Positions 8,397 through 16,918 of a DNA stretch of 64,000 nucleotides are shown piece by piece. The stretch covers positions 32,366 to 96,365 of the forward strand of contig CAKUDE010000002.1 in assembly GCA_934645175.1 (NCBI GenBank). The letters run 5' to 3'. This DNA comes from an uncultured Oscillospiraceae bacterium (lineage in GTDB: Bacteria > Bacillota > Clostridia > Oscillospirales > Oscillospiraceae). Every line of letters begins with the position of its first letter. Positions within the stretch are counted from its first letter, which is position 1. The translations under genes were made by a program, and so were the position numbers. Under the pieces are notes generated by a model. The model was not told the origin of the DNA. It did no database searches and saw only the letters and a program-made list of their open reading frames with translations.

Positions 8397-9545
8397 TCAC
8401 GGCAGGAAGTCCTCCGGTTTTTCGGCACGCAGGCCGAATTTCCACGCAATCGCGTCGGCAATGCGCGCGCAGGCGCGCCCGTCGCCGTAGGGGTTCACGG
8501 CGTGCGCCATCGAGTTGTAAACGGCGGGGTCGTTGAGCAGTGCATTCGCCAGGCGCAGCACCTCGCCGTATTCCACCCCGGCCAGCTTCACCGTGCCGGC
8601 GGCGACGGCCTCCGGCCGTTCCGTTTCCCGGCGCAGCACCAGCACGGGCTTGCCCAGTGCGGGCGCTTCCTCCTGCAAACCGCCGGAATCGGTCATGACA
8701 AACCGGCTCCGGGCGAGCAGGTTGTGCATCTGCTCCACATCCAGCGGCTCGATCAGATGAACGCGCTCCCGTCCGCCCAGCTCCGCGGCGGCGCATTCGC
8801 GCACGGCGGGGCTGAGGTGCACCGGATAGACCAGCTCGACCTGCGGATTTCCACGCACGAAATCGGCGGCGGCGCGGAGAATATCGTGCATCGGCTTGCC
8901 GTAGTTTTCGCGGCGGTGGCAGGTCAGGACGACCACGCTCCGCGCCTCGAAGTCCAGTGCGCGAAGCGCCGGATCGGCAAAGACGAAATCGGGACGCACG
9001 GTGGTTTGCATGGCGTCGATGACGGTGTTTCCCGTGACGAAAATGTCGCCCATCACGGCCTCGCGGCGCAGATTTTCCGCGTTCGCGCGGGTCGGGGAGA
9101 AGTGCAGCCGCGCGATGTCGCCGACAAGCGTGCGGTTCATCTCCTCCGGGAAGGGAGAATACGGATCGTAGGTACGCAGGCCGGCCTCGACATGGCCGAC
9201 GGGAATCCTGTGATAAAACGCCGCCAGCGCGCCGGCAAAGGTGGTGGAGGTGTCGCCGTGGACGAGCACCAGATCGGGCTGCGCCCGCGCGAGCACATCG
9301 TCCATGCCCTGAAGCGCACGGGTGGTAATGGAGGAAAGCGTCTGCTGCTTCTGCATGATGTTCAGGTCATACTGCGCCTCCAGGCGGAAGATCTGCATCA
9401 CGGAGTCCAGCATCTCGCGGTGCTGCCCCGTCAGGCAGCACAGGCTCTCAATCCCCGGCCGCGCGGCAAGCGTGCGAACCAGGGGCGCCATTTTGATGGC
9501 TTCCGGCCGTGTGCCGAAGACGGAAAGGACTTTAATTTGTTTCAT
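8397..9545 (-). CDS. wecB: UDP-N-acetylglucosamine 2-epimerase, non-hydrolysing (382 aa)
   Basis: It interconverts UDP-GlcNAc and UDP-ManNAc, supplying ManNAc units for surface polymers such as wall teichoic acid linkage units. Motifs GTRPEAIKMAPLV (near 9-21), GHVEAGLRTYDPYSPFPEE (near 115) and TDSGGLQEEAP (C-terminal half) are typical; length fits. The start has a GGGAGG site and overlaps the end of tagO by 14 bases, so the two are coupled and probably act in the same polymer pathway. The alternative name mnaA is used in Firmicutes. Confidence 0.95.
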   Translation of the reverse strand: MKQIKVLSVFGTRPEAIKMAPLVRTLAARPGIESLCCLTGQHREMLDSVMQIFRLEAQYDLNIMQKQQTLSSITTRALQGMDDVLARAQPDLVLVHGDTSTTFAGALAAFYHRIPVGHVEAGLRTYDPYSPFPEEMNRTLVGDIARLHFSPTRANAENLRREAVMGDIFVTGNTVIDAMQTTVRPDFVFADPALRALDFEARSVVVLTCHRRENYGKPMHDILRAAADFVRGNPQVELVYPVHLSPAVRECAAAELGGRERVHLIEPLDVEQMHNLLARSRFVMTDSGGLQEEAPALGKPVLVLRRETERPEAVAAGTVKLAGVEYGEVLRLANALLNDPAVYNSMAHAVNPYGDGRACARIADAIAWKFGLRAEKPEDFLP

Positions 9546-10596
9546 TTTTATCCTCCCGAGGCGGTTCTCTGCGCTTCCCGGCAAAAATGCGCACGCCGAC
9601 AAAGCCTGCCAGCAGCAGCGCGGCAAGGAACACCAGCGCCTGTACGAGGCCGTTGCCCGTCAGTACAACGGCGGCAAGGCCGAGCATGGCGGAAATCAGG
9701 TAGCAGATGGCGACGGCCTGCTTCTGCGAAAAGCCGAGGTCGATGAGCTTGTGGTGCATATGGCTGCGGTCCGCGTGCATGGGGCTGACGCCGTGGCTGA
9801 CGCGGCGGATGACCGCATAGCAGATGTCGAAGATCGGCAGACCGAGCACAAGGAAGGGCGCGGCAAAGGAAATGGCCGCATAGGTTTTGAACAGGCCGTA
9901 GATGGACACGGAGGAGAGCACAAAGCCGAGGAAGGTCGAGCCGGTGTCGCCCATGAAGATCTTGGCCGGGTTGAAATTATAGGGGATAAAGCCGATGCAG
10001 GCGCCCGCGACGGCTGCCAGCAGGATCGCCGATTCGCCGGCGCTGCCGCCCGGCATGGCCAGCAGCGCCACGATGAGCATACTGCTCGCGCAGATGGCGC
10101 ATACTCCCGCTGCCAGACCGTCCAGGCCGTCGATAAAGTTGACGGCGTTTGTCAGCGCGACGATCCACAGCACGCTGACCGGATAGGACAGCCACAGCGG
10201 AAGCTGCCAGCCGGAAATGTGCTCGATGCGGCAGCCGTGCAGCGTGACGACGATAGCCGCGCCGATCTGCACGAGGAACTTCAGCCCCGCGTGCAGATCG
10301 TAGATGTCGTCGAAAATGCCGAGGATCGCGATGATTCCCGCGCCGATCAGGATGCCGCGCACCTCGCGGTCGATGTCCAGAAAGAGCAGTACGGCCGTGA
10401 GGAAGCCGAGGATAATTGCCAGTCCGCCCATGCGCGGGATGGGGTGGTCGTGCATTCGCCGCCCGTCGCGCGGCACATCGACCGCGCCGAGCTTTTTGGC
10501 GAGCCACTTGGCAAGCGGCGTGGTCGCGGCGGCAACCGCCAGTGCGCACAGCACCGTCCGGAGGATCTTCAGCAGAAACGTGGCATCGAGTGTCAT
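9532..10596 (-). CDS. tagO: Undecaprenyl-phosphate GlcNAc-1-phosphate transferase, TagO/WecA type (354 aa)
   Basis: This integral membrane enzyme moves GlcNAc-1-phosphate from UDP-GlcNAc to undecaprenyl phosphate, starting teichoic acid or other wall glycopolymers. About ten hydrophobic segments are visible. Family motifs are HDHPIPRMGGLAI (near 49), GIFDDIYDL, NAVNFIDGLDGLAAG, IFMGDTGSTFLG and the cytosolic HMHHKLIDLG loop that points to a GlcNAc rather than MurNAc-pentapeptide substrate. It lies 18 bases after trpS and overlaps wecB. The final polymer is not determined by this window. Confidence 0.92.
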   Translation of the reverse strand: MTLDATFLLKILRTVLCALAVAAATTPLAKWLAKKLGAVDVPRDGRRMHDHPIPRMGGLAIILGFLTAVLLFLDIDREVRGILIGAGIIAILGIFDDIYDLHAGLKFLVQIGAAIVVTLHGCRIEHISGWQLPLWLSYPVSVLWIVALTNAVNFIDGLDGLAAGVCAICASSMLIVALLAMPGGSAGESAILLAAVAGACIGFIPYNFNPAKIFMGDTGSTFLGFVLSSVSIYGLFKTYAAISFAAPFLVLGLPIFDICYAVIRRVSHGVSPMHADRSHMHHKLIDLGFSQKQAVAICYLISAMLGLAAVVLTGNGLVQALVFLAALLLAGFVGVRIFAGKRREPPREDKNETN

Positions 10597-10614
10597 GGCA
10601 ATGCGTCTCCTGTC

Positions 10615-11631
10615 TCAGCGGGCGACAAAGCCCACTTTTTTATAAACCTTGCGCAGTGTTTTTTCGGCAAAGTACGACGCTTTCTGTGCGCCGTTTTCGC
10701 AGACGGACTGCAAATACGCCTTGTCCGCCAGCAGACGCTGCGTTTCCTCGCGGATGGGGCGCAGCAGCTCCACGACGGACTCGCCGACGGCGGTCTTGAA
10801 CTCGCCGTAGCCGCGGCCGTCAAACTCCCGCTCGATTTCGGCATAGCTGCGGCCGGTGGCGGCGGAATAGATGGTCATCAGATTGGAAACGCCCTTTTTG
10901 TGCTCCGGGTCGTAGCGCACACAGGCGTCGCAGTCGGTAATGGCGCGCTTGAACAGGCGCATGATATCCTCCGGCTTGTCCATCAGTGTCACGCGGCCGG
11001 GATCGTCCGCCTCGCTTTTAGACATCTTCGCCTCGGGATTGACCAGACTCATAATGCGCGCGCCGACCTTCGGAACATAGGCCTCCGGCAGCTTGAAGGT
11101 CTCGCCGTAGATACCGTTGAAGCGGCGGGCAATATCGCGCGTCAGCTCGACGTGCTGCTTCTGATCCTCGCCGACGGGCACAAGGTCCGCCTGATAGAGC
11201 AGGATATCGGCCGCCATCAGCGCCGGGTAGGTAAACAGGCCGCCGTTGATATTGTCGGCATTTTTTGCGCTCTTATCCTTGAACTGTGTCATGCGGCTCA
11301 GCTCGCCGAACATGGCGTAGCAGTTGAGCACCCAGCCCAGCTCCGCGTGCTGATGCACATGGCTCTGGAAGAAGATGGTGTTCTTCTCCGGATCGATGCC
11401 GCAGGCGATATACTGCGCAAGCTGCGCCAGCGAGCGGCGGCGCAGATCGGCCGGATTCTGCCGGACGGTAATCGCGTGCAGATCGGCCATGAAGTAGAAG
11501 CAGTCGAATTCTTCGGCGCGGTCCTTCCAGTTGCGGATCGCCCCTAAATATGATCCGAGTGTCAGGTCGCCCGAGGGCTTGATGCCCGAAAGCATCCGTT
11601 TTTTTGTCACGTTTTGTTGCGTATCAGCCAC
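10615..11631 (-). CDS. trpS: Tryptophanyl-tRNA synthetase (338 aa, GTG start)
   Basis: It charges tRNA-Trp. The class I signatures are present: a HIGH-type motif in GIKPSGDLTLGSYLGA (near 16-31) and KMSKS (within EAKMSKSEADDPG, near 200). The start is GTG at 11631, with AAGGAGG eight bases upstream. The leader between promoter and start is short, with no room for a T-box, which often controls trpS in Firmicutes. It is the first gene of a run with tagO, wecB and prfB. Confidence 0.96.
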   Translation of the reverse strand: MADTQQNVTKKRMLSGIKPSGDLTLGSYLGAIRNWKDRAEEFDCFYFMADLHAITVRQNPADLRRRSLAQLAQYIACGIDPEKNTIFFQSHVHQHAELGWVLNCYAMFGELSRMTQFKDKSAKNADNINGGLFTYPALMAADILLYQADLVPVGEDQKQHVELTRDIARRFNGIYGETFKLPEAYVPKVGARIMSLVNPEAKMSKSEADDPGRVTLMDKPEDIMRLFKRAITDCDACVRYDPEHKKGVSNLMTIYSAATGRSYAEIEREFDGRGYGEFKTAVGESVVELLRPIREETQRLLADKAYLQSVCENGAQKASYFAEKTLRKVYKKVGFVAR

Positions 11632-11675
11632 TGAAAAAACCTCCTTGTCATAATATTTATCCTGTGGGTCATGTT

Positions 11676-11704
11676 ATCATAGCATATTTGCCGGGATTTC
11701 GCAA
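11676..11704 (-). promoter_or_regulatory. trpS promoter
   Basis: Minus strand TTGCGA, 17-bp spacer, TATGAT (plus 11699-11704 and 11676-11681). Confidence 0.65.
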
Positions 11705-11747
11705 GAAAGAATGTCCGGAATTCCCGAAAATGCCGCTGCTTTTTTCG

Positions 11748-11776
11748 TTGCGTCCGCGCGCAAACTATAGTATAAT
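11748..11776 (+). promoter_or_regulatory. Promoter of the LTA-synthase-like gene
   Basis: TTGCGT (weak -35), 17-bp spacer, TATAAT at 11771-11776. Confidence 0.6.
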
Positions 11777-11839
11777 GGGGCAAACGGCGCCGAGGGACGC
11801 GGCGCCGGGTCCCGGAGAAAGAAAGTGAGGTACCCTTCC

Positions 11840-13939
11840 ATGGATGATTATTCCCCCGAGTACAGGCATGGCCGCTTTTTGAAGCAGCCGCAGAAGCCCG
11901 GGCAGCGGCGCTGCCGCTTTGTGCTGCCTGCGTGGGCGTTTGTGATCCTGTCCGTTCTGTTTGATGAGCTGATGCTCCACTTCTGGACGACCGACGCGCT
12001 GCGCCTCGGCCGTGTTCTGAGCATTGTTCTGTTCACCGGCTCGTTTGCCGTGCTGCTTGCCTTCTTCGTTTCGCTGGGCAACACGGCGAAGCTCTGCCGC
12101 ATCCTTGCGCTGACCTTTGCAAGCATTATGGCGGTTCTGTATCTGGTCGAGTTTTTCCTGGACGATGCGTTCAAGGTCTTTATGTCTCCGCTGGATATTT
12201 TCGAGCGCACCGGCGATATTGCGGGCGATTTCGCCTCCACCGTGTTTATGCAGGTGCTCAAAAACTTCTGGCGTATTTTGCTGCTGCTTGCACCGATCGT
12301 TGCCTACGGCATCTTCGCCCACCGCCGGCAATGGGGCAAGGTGAACGGCATCCGGATCCGCGTGCTGCTGCCCGTTGTCTGTGCGCTGACGTTGCTGCTG
12401 GCGTTCGGCTGCCTGAATTGGCTCTCGCCGGACTATGACAGCTATTATTCCAAGTATTCCTTCGATGCGGGAATGCGCGGCTTCGGCCTGCCGACCTCGC
12501 TGCGGCTCCAGCTCATGGGCCGCGCGGACTCCGGCGATATTGAGCCGGATGTGACCATCCCCACGCTCCCGCCCAAAACCACGCCGACCGATCCGACGAA
12601 CGACCCTACCGCGCCGACCGACCCGAGCGTGACGGAGGCGCCCACCGAGCCGCCCTTCGAGCCGCAGGTGCGCAAGGCGGACATCGACTTTGCGGCGCTG
12701 GCCGAAAGCGAACGCGACGAGGACCTTGCCAAGCTGCACCGGTATATCGCTTCGCTCACGCCCACAATGACCAACGAATACACGGGACTGTTCAAGGGCA
12801 AGAATCTGATCTTTATCACCGCCGAGGCCTTCTCCAAAGAGGTAATCGATCCCGAGCTGACCCCCACGCTCTACCGCATGATGACGCAGGGAATTTATTT
12901 TAAGGAATACTATCAGCCTGCATGGGGCGGAAGCACCTCGACCGGCGAGTATTCCAACATCACGGGCCTGGTACCCACCAGCGGCGTCAAGAGCATCCAG
13001 AAGACCATCGGGCACAATATGTACTACACCATCGGCAATCAGCTCCGCCGTCTGGGCTACTATTCCGTGGCCTACCACAACAATTCCTACACCTATTACG
13101 GCCGCGACGAAACGCACTGCAACCTCGGCTATGACCGGTTTATCGGCATGGGCAACGGCATGGAGGAGGGCGTCAAGCGCGTTTGGCCGGAGAGCGACCT
13201 GGAGATGATCGACTTCACCGTGCCGCAGTATATCGACCATCAGCCCTTCAGCGTCTACTATATGACCGTCAGCGGCCACGGCGTCTATTCTCGAACGGGC
13301 AATACCATGAGCCTGCGGCACTATGACAAGGTGAAGGATCTGCCCTATTCCGAGACGGTCAAGTGTTATCTGGCCTGCAATCTGGAGCTGGAATACGCCA
13401 TGCAGAGCCTGATCGCGCAGCTTGAGGCGGCCGGGATCGCCGACGATACCGTGATCGTTATCGGCGCGGATCACTATCCCTACTGCCTCGATAAGAGCGA
13501 TGCCTGGGGCACGGACAAGGACTACCTCTCCGAGCTCTACGGCTACGCCGCCGACAGCGTTGTGACGCAGAACCATTCGCAGCTTCTCATCTGGAGCGGC
13601 TGCCTGGAGGGCAGAAACATCACCGTCGAGCAGCCGACCTACAGCCTCGACATTGTTCCGACGCTTTCGAACCTCTTCGGTGTGGACTACGACTCGCGTC
13701 TGCTGGTCGGCCGCGACGTATTCTCCGACGAGGTGCCGATCGTGATTTTTGAAAACTATAGCTGGAAGACCGATCTCGGCTTCTATAACGCCGCCACCGG
13801 CCGTTTTACCGCCAATGAGGGTGCGGAGATCCCGGACGGCTATGTGAAGGCGATCAACGCCATCGTCAACAACAAAATCTATTTCTCAAAGATTGCGCTG
13901 AATAAAGACTATTACGGCGTGCTGTTCGGGAAACAGTAA
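11840..13939 (+). CDS. LTA synthase family membrane sulfatase (about 699 aa)
   Basis: It is a predicted phosphoglycerol transferase of the lipoteichoic acid synthase type: five N-terminal membrane segments (about residues 25-195), a Pro/Thr-rich linker (near 240-270) and an extracellular sulfatase-fold domain. Metal and catalytic residues are visible: Glu in LIFITAEAFS, the nucleophile Thr in GGSTSTGEYSN, and Asp-His in IGADHYP. The ATG at 11840 is used; a GTG at 11825 in the same frame with GGAG upstream is equally possible. Linked with tagO/wecB it suggests teichoic-acid-like surface polymers, but the substrate could differ. Confidence 0.88.
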   Translation: MDDYSPEYRHGRFLKQPQKPGQRRCRFVLPAWAFVILSVLFDELMLHFWTTDALRLGRVLSIVLFTGSFAVLLAFFVSLGNTAKLCRILALTFASIMAVLYLVEFFLDDAFKVFMSPLDIFERTGDIAGDFASTVFMQVLKNFWRILLLLAPIVAYGIFAHRRQWGKVNGIRIRVLLPVVCALTLLLAFGCLNWLSPDYDSYYSKYSFDAGMRGFGLPTSLRLQLMGRADSGDIEPDVTIPTLPPKTTPTDPTNDPTAPTDPSVTEAPTEPPFEPQVRKADIDFAALAESERDEDLAKLHRYIASLTPTMTNEYTGLFKGKNLIFITAEAFSKEVIDPELTPTLYRMMTQGIYFKEYYQPAWGGSTSTGEYSNITGLVPTSGVKSIQKTIGHNMYYTIGNQLRRLGYYSVAYHNNSYTYYGRDETHCNLGYDRFIGMGNGMEEGVKRVWPESDLEMIDFTVPQYIDHQPFSVYYMTVSGHGVYSRTGNTMSLRHYDKVKDLPYSETVKCYLACNLELEYAMQSLIAQLEAAGIADDTVIVIGADHYPYCLDKSDAWGTDKDYLSELYGYAADSVVTQNHSQLLIWSGCLEGRNITVEQPTYSLDIVPTLSNLFGVDYDSRLLVGRDVFSDEVPIVIFENYSWKTDLGFYNAATGRFTANEGAEIPDGYVKAINAIVNNKIYFSKIALNKDYYGVLFGKQ

Positions 13940-13982
13940 ACCGCCGCGGCACACCGTTTGCCCGCAACAGTCTCAGGCGCCT

Positions 13983-14073
13983 GTCATTGCGAGGCCACGC
14001 CAGTGGCCGTGGCAATCTCTTGCAAGACCCTGCATTAGATTGCCACGTCGGGCTGCGCCCTCCTCGCAATGAC
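13983..14073. repeat. REP-like palindromic repeat, locus 4 (one complete two-half unit)
   Basis: This is the cleanest full unit: TGTCATTGCGAGG, inner stem CCACgccaGTGG, CGTGGCAATCTC, spacer TTGCAAGACCCTGCATT, then AGATTGCCACGTCGGG to CCTCGCAATGACA. It lies between the LTA-synthase-like gene and the NUDIX gene. Confidence 0.9.
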
Positions 14074-14139
14074 ACGGAGGCGGCGCACCGCGGCGCAAGT
14101 TCCGTAACGACACCATCCGGATGTACGAAAGGAGAGCTT

Positions 14140-14757
14140 ATGAACGATCCGTGGCTCGACTGGGCCATGCGGCTGCAGGCGCTTGCGCAGGCGGGGCTGG
14201 CCTACACGAAAAACCCCTTTGACCGTGAGCGTTTCGAGCAGATTCGCGGTATTTCCGCCGAGATCGCCGCCGCACGGAGCGGCCTGCCGGAGCAGGCGGT
14301 ACGCGACGTTTTTTGCAGGGAAAACGGCTATCCGACACCGAAGGTCGATACCCGCGCCGCCATTTTCCATGAAGAAAAGCTCCTGCTTGTCCGCGAAAGC
14401 GACGGTCGTTGGGCCCTGCCCGGCGGCTGGTGCGACGTCGATCAGTCCGTCGCCTCAAACACACGCAAGGAGGCGCTGGAGGAGACGGGACTGGAGGTGC
14501 AAACCGAGCGGCTGATCGCCGTGCAGGACTGGCGGAAGCACAATGTCTGTAACTTTGCCTACGGCGTAGTGAAGATTTTCGTCCTTTGCCGCCCGCTCGG
14601 CGGTGCGTTTGTGCCGAACCTTGAGACGACCGAGGCGTGTTATTTCAGTCGTGAGACACTGCCCTCGGCACTCGCAGAGGAGAAAACGACGCGTGAGCAG
14701 CTCCTGATGTGCTTTGATGCCGCACGGGACGAAGCCCGGCCGGTATTGTTTGACTGA
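14140..14757 (+). CDS. NUDIX hydrolase with Nudix_N domain (205 aa)
   Basis: The N-terminal 60 residues (DWAMRLQALAQAGLAYTKNP) match the small Nudix_N helical domain found before a class of nucleoside-diphosphate-X hydrolases. The Nudix box is GGWCDVDQSVASNTRKEA followed by LEETGL (near 90-113); the first Glu of the standard box is Gln here and the Arg is Lys, as in some relatives. Likely an ADP-ribose or similar nucleotide-sugar pyrophosphatase, substrate unproven. The ATG at 14140 follows AAGGAGAG; the longer open frame upstream is repeat sequence. Confidence 0.88.
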   Translation: MNDPWLDWAMRLQALAQAGLAYTKNPFDRERFEQIRGISAEIAAARSGLPEQAVRDVFCRENGYPTPKVDTRAAIFHEEKLLLVRESDGRWALPGGWCDVDQSVASNTRKEALEETGLEVQTERLIAVQDWRKHNVCNFAYGVVKIFVLCRPLGGAFVPNLETTEACYFSRETLPSALAEEKTTREQLLMCFDAARDEARPVLFD

Positions 14758-14823
14758 ATGCGGCTTCCTGAAACGGAGTAATGCCTCTCCCCGCACGGCG
14801 GCTCACAATAAGAGAAACGTAAA

Positions 14824-15076
14824 ATTGCCACGGGCGACGATACCGCCCGTGGCAATCTCCTGTGCCGCACCCAAAGCCTCCCCTGTGTAAGGGGAGGTGG
14901 TCAGCCGTAGGCTGACCGGAGGGGTTGACGAAAACGTAACGTTCTATAAGTCTCTGCATCAGATTGCCGCGTCGGGCTGCGCACTCCTCACAATGACACA
15001 GAGGGAGCACGGCAATTATGTCATTGCGAGGGCGGCTTTGCCGCCCGTGGCAATCTTATGTACCCTCTGTCATTGG
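14824..15076. repeat. REP-like repeat, locus 5, interrupted by a second palindromic repeat type
   Basis: A GGGCGacgataccGCCC stem half opens the locus, an AGATTGCCGCGTCGGG end half lies near 14961-15000, and a GGCGGctttGCCGCC half near 15019. Between them (14867-14930) is a different palindromic element: ACCCAAAGCCTCCCC, AGGGGAGGTGG, and GTCAGCC-gta-GGCTGAC followed by CGGAGGGGT. No gene in 14758-15157. Confidence 0.75.
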
Positions 15077-15121
15077 GGCGGCTGCCCTGTAGCAGTGCGG
15101 GCGCTGCCATACGAAAGAAAT

Positions 15122-15157
15122 AAAAAACGACAGGCATCGACGATGCTTGTCGTTTTT
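15122..15157 (-). terminator. Terminator of the tRNA-Thr/tRNA-Tyr unit
   Basis: AAAAAACGACAGGCATC, loop GAC, GATGCTTGTCGTTTTTT; directly follows the CCA end of tRNA-Tyr on the minus strand. Confidence 0.85.
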
Positions 15158-15242
15158 TGGTGGGGGAAGGTGGATTTGAACCACCGAAAGCACTGCTAAC
15201 AGATTTACAGTCTGCCCCCTTTGGCCACTCGGGAATTCCCCC
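15158..15242 (-). tRNA. tRNA-Tyr (GTA), long variable arm, CCA encoded
   Basis: The minus strand begins GGGGGAATTCCCGAGTGGCC and ends in CCACCTTCCCCCACCA. The anticodon loop CTGTAAA gives anticodon GTA, and the extended variable arm is typical of bacterial tRNA-Tyr. It is transcribed after tRNA-Thr from one promoter. Confidence 0.95.
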
Positions 15243-15267
15243 ATATTCGGTTCTTCGGAAAATTGCT

Positions 15268-15343
15268 TGGAGCCGGTAGACGGACTCGAACCCCCGACCT
15301 GCTGATTACAAATCAGCTGCTCTACCGGCTGAGCTATACCGGC
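15268..15343 (-). tRNA. tRNA-Thr (TGT), CCA encoded
   Basis: The minus strand begins GCCGGTATAGCTCAGCCGGT, has anticodon loop TTTGTAA (TGT), T-loop GGTTCGAGTCC and ends TACCGGCTCCA. The acceptor stem pairs fully. Confidence 0.95.
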
Positions 15344-15362
15344 ATCTCTCCAAAGCACGTTT

Positions 15363-15391
15363 ATTATAGCGGCGTGACGGCGGTTTGTCAA
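15363..15391 (-). promoter_or_regulatory. Consensus promoter of the tRNA unit
   Basis: Minus strand TTGACA, 17-bp spacer, TATAAT (plus 15386-15391 and 15363-15368), twenty bases before tRNA-Thr. Confidence 0.85.
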
Positions 15392-15420
15392 CACTTTTTT
15401 TCGCCGAGCGTCGCTTTTTT

Positions 15421-16350
15421 TCACGACAGAACGCCGCCGTGCGTCAAAACGATCAAAAGCCCGCTTGCCGCAACCAGATACAGCAGCGTCGAGGGGATCA
15501 CGCAGTGCACCGCCAGCTCCGTGCTGCCGTCATACTGCTTGCACCAGACGACGCCGGTGAAGGGCGCGGGGCCGCCGCACATCAGCGCGAGAATCACGGC
15601 GGTGCTTCTTTCCATGAAAAATTGCAGAATGAAGTAGACGACGGCGGGGTAAACCAGCACGCGAAGGACGGAATAGACGATGGCGGTGCGGTCGCGCACC
15701 CATGAGAACAGGCCGTACCGCCCTGCCAGCATTCCCACAAAGAGCAGCGAAAGCGGCGAAACGGCGGCCTCGAGCGCATTTGTCGTATAGGCGAGGAAGG
15801 CGGGGAGCTTCACGCCGCACAGACAGAGCGTGATTCCCGCAGCGACCGCCAGCAGACACGGCGAGAGCAGGACCTTCCTGAGCACGGCGGCCCCGCGCGC
15901 CGCGCCGGGGCGATTGCCGAGAAAGATCTGGTGGTGAACCGCCCAGATCAGAAAATCCTGCACGATGGCGAAGAAAAAAACAATCAGAAGATTGCTTTCA
16001 CTCAAAAACAGCCGCATCAGCGGCACACAGACGAAGGAAATGTTGCCGATCCCGGCATAATAGCACAGCAGCGTGCGCTCGTTTTTTTCGCGCCTGCGCA
16101 GCAGCCGCCGGCAGAGGAAAAACGGCAGCAGGCTGAAAACCAGCGCGGCCACGGCGGTCGGCAGGCCGGTGGTGAGAAGCGCCTGCGGCGAGGCGGCGGA
16201 GAAGCTGTTGAGCAGCATGGCAGGGAAGCAGACATTGAGCAGGACGCCGGGCAGAACGTCCACCGCCTCCTCGGAGACCAGCTTCAGCTTCGGCGCAAGA
16301 TAGCCGATGCACATGACCGCGAAGAAAAAGAAAAGACCTTCAAACTGCAT
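15421..16350 (-). CDS. AEC (auxin efflux carrier) family transporter (309 aa)
   Basis: It is a ten-helix inner-membrane carrier of the bile/arsenite/AEC type, usually for malate, malonate or other organic anions. The N-terminus MQFEGLFFFFAVMCIGYLAPKL and the repeat LLNVCFPAMLLNSFS, with further hydrophobic segments to residue 305, fit the family and its length. Start preceded by AGGAGG. It stands alone between the tRNA unit and the XRE regulator. The substrate cannot be read from sequence. Confidence 0.88.
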   Translation of the reverse strand: MQFEGLFFFFAVMCIGYLAPKLKLVSEEAVDVLPGVLLNVCFPAMLLNSFSAASPQALLTTGLPTAVAALVFSLLPFFLCRRLLRRREKNERTLLCYYAGIGNISFVCVPLMRLFLSESNLLIVFFFAIVQDFLIWAVHHQIFLGNRPGAARGAAVLRKVLLSPCLLAVAAGITLCLCGVKLPAFLAYTTNALEAAVSPLSLLFVGMLAGRYGLFSWVRDRTAIVYSVLRVLVYPAVVYFILQFFMERSTAVILALMCGGPAPFTGVVWCKQYDGSTELAVHCVIPSTLLYLVAASGLLIVLTHGGVLS

Positions 16351-16401
16351 AAACCGCCCTCCTGTTAAGCAGGAACATCATAACACTGTCGCGCGCGAAA
16401 G

Positions 16402-16716
16402 TCAATCGGAATTCCTTGCGGCGAGGGCGGCGTTGGCGCGGCTGAGGTCGCGCACGAGCTGCCGGATATGCGCCCGCTGCTCTGCGGTCAGCCCGCTCGC
16501 GTCGATCAGCTCAACCGGAACGCGGCCGAGGAGCTGATCGGTCGTGACCTTGAAAAAATCCGCCATTCTCACCAGCATCTCGATCGACGGCATGATATTG
16601 TCGTTTTCCCAGTTGGAGACGCACTGCTTCGTAATGCTGAAATGCTTTGCGAATTCCACCTGACTCAGGCCGGACTGCAGCCGCAGCGCGCGGATATTTT
16701 CGTTGAGCAGAGCCAT
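16402..16716 (-). CDS. XRE-family helix-turn-helix regulator (104 aa)
   Basis: It is a small phage-repressor-like DNA-binding protein. The HTH spans about residues 6-60, with SGLSQVEFAKHFSITKQCVS as the helix-turn-helix core, followed by a C-terminal segment rich in Arg and Ala. The start at 16716 has a GGAGG site; the upstream frame to 17115 runs through the divergent pilin gene and is not coding. It is divergent from the pilin-like gene at 16919 and may regulate that promoter (inference). Confidence 0.88.
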   Translation of the reverse strand: MALLNENIRALRLQSGLSQVEFAKHFSITKQCVSNWENDNIMPSIEMLVRMADFFKVTTDQLLGRVPVELIDASGLTAEQRAHIRQLVRDLSRANAALAARNSD

Positions 16717-16766
16717 TCGTGATTCCTCCGGAGTCCAAATTCTATTGACTATCATATAATTTTCCG

Positions 16767-16795
16767 TTGACAAAATAAAAATACTATGGTATATT
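16767..16795 (+). promoter_or_regulatory. Promoter of the pilin-like gene
   Basis: TTGACA (16767-16772), 17-bp spacer, TATATT (16790-16795), in an AT-rich island between two divergent genes. Confidence 0.75.
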
Positions 16796-16918
16796 GTTCT
16801 TGGACATCGGGAAAAGGAGAGGCCGCCGGGCGCCCGAGGAAGCAGGGGGCGGCGGCAGAAAATTCGGGTTTTTCGCGCTCCGGCGCGGGAAATACATATT
16901 TTTAAGGAGAGTTCCGAA

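Noticed and set aside
9322..11547. Plus-strand reading frame of 741 codons
   Set aside because: Antisense shadow of wecB, tagO and trpS, all of which carry intact motifs.
11632..11700. T-box riboswitch upstream of trpS
   Set aside because: The promoter lies about 45 bases from the start codon; no space and no T-box consensus.
15122..15343. Integrated element at the tRNA genes
   Set aside because: No integrase, no duplicated tRNA 3' end and no phage genes are near tRNA-Thr or tRNA-Tyr.
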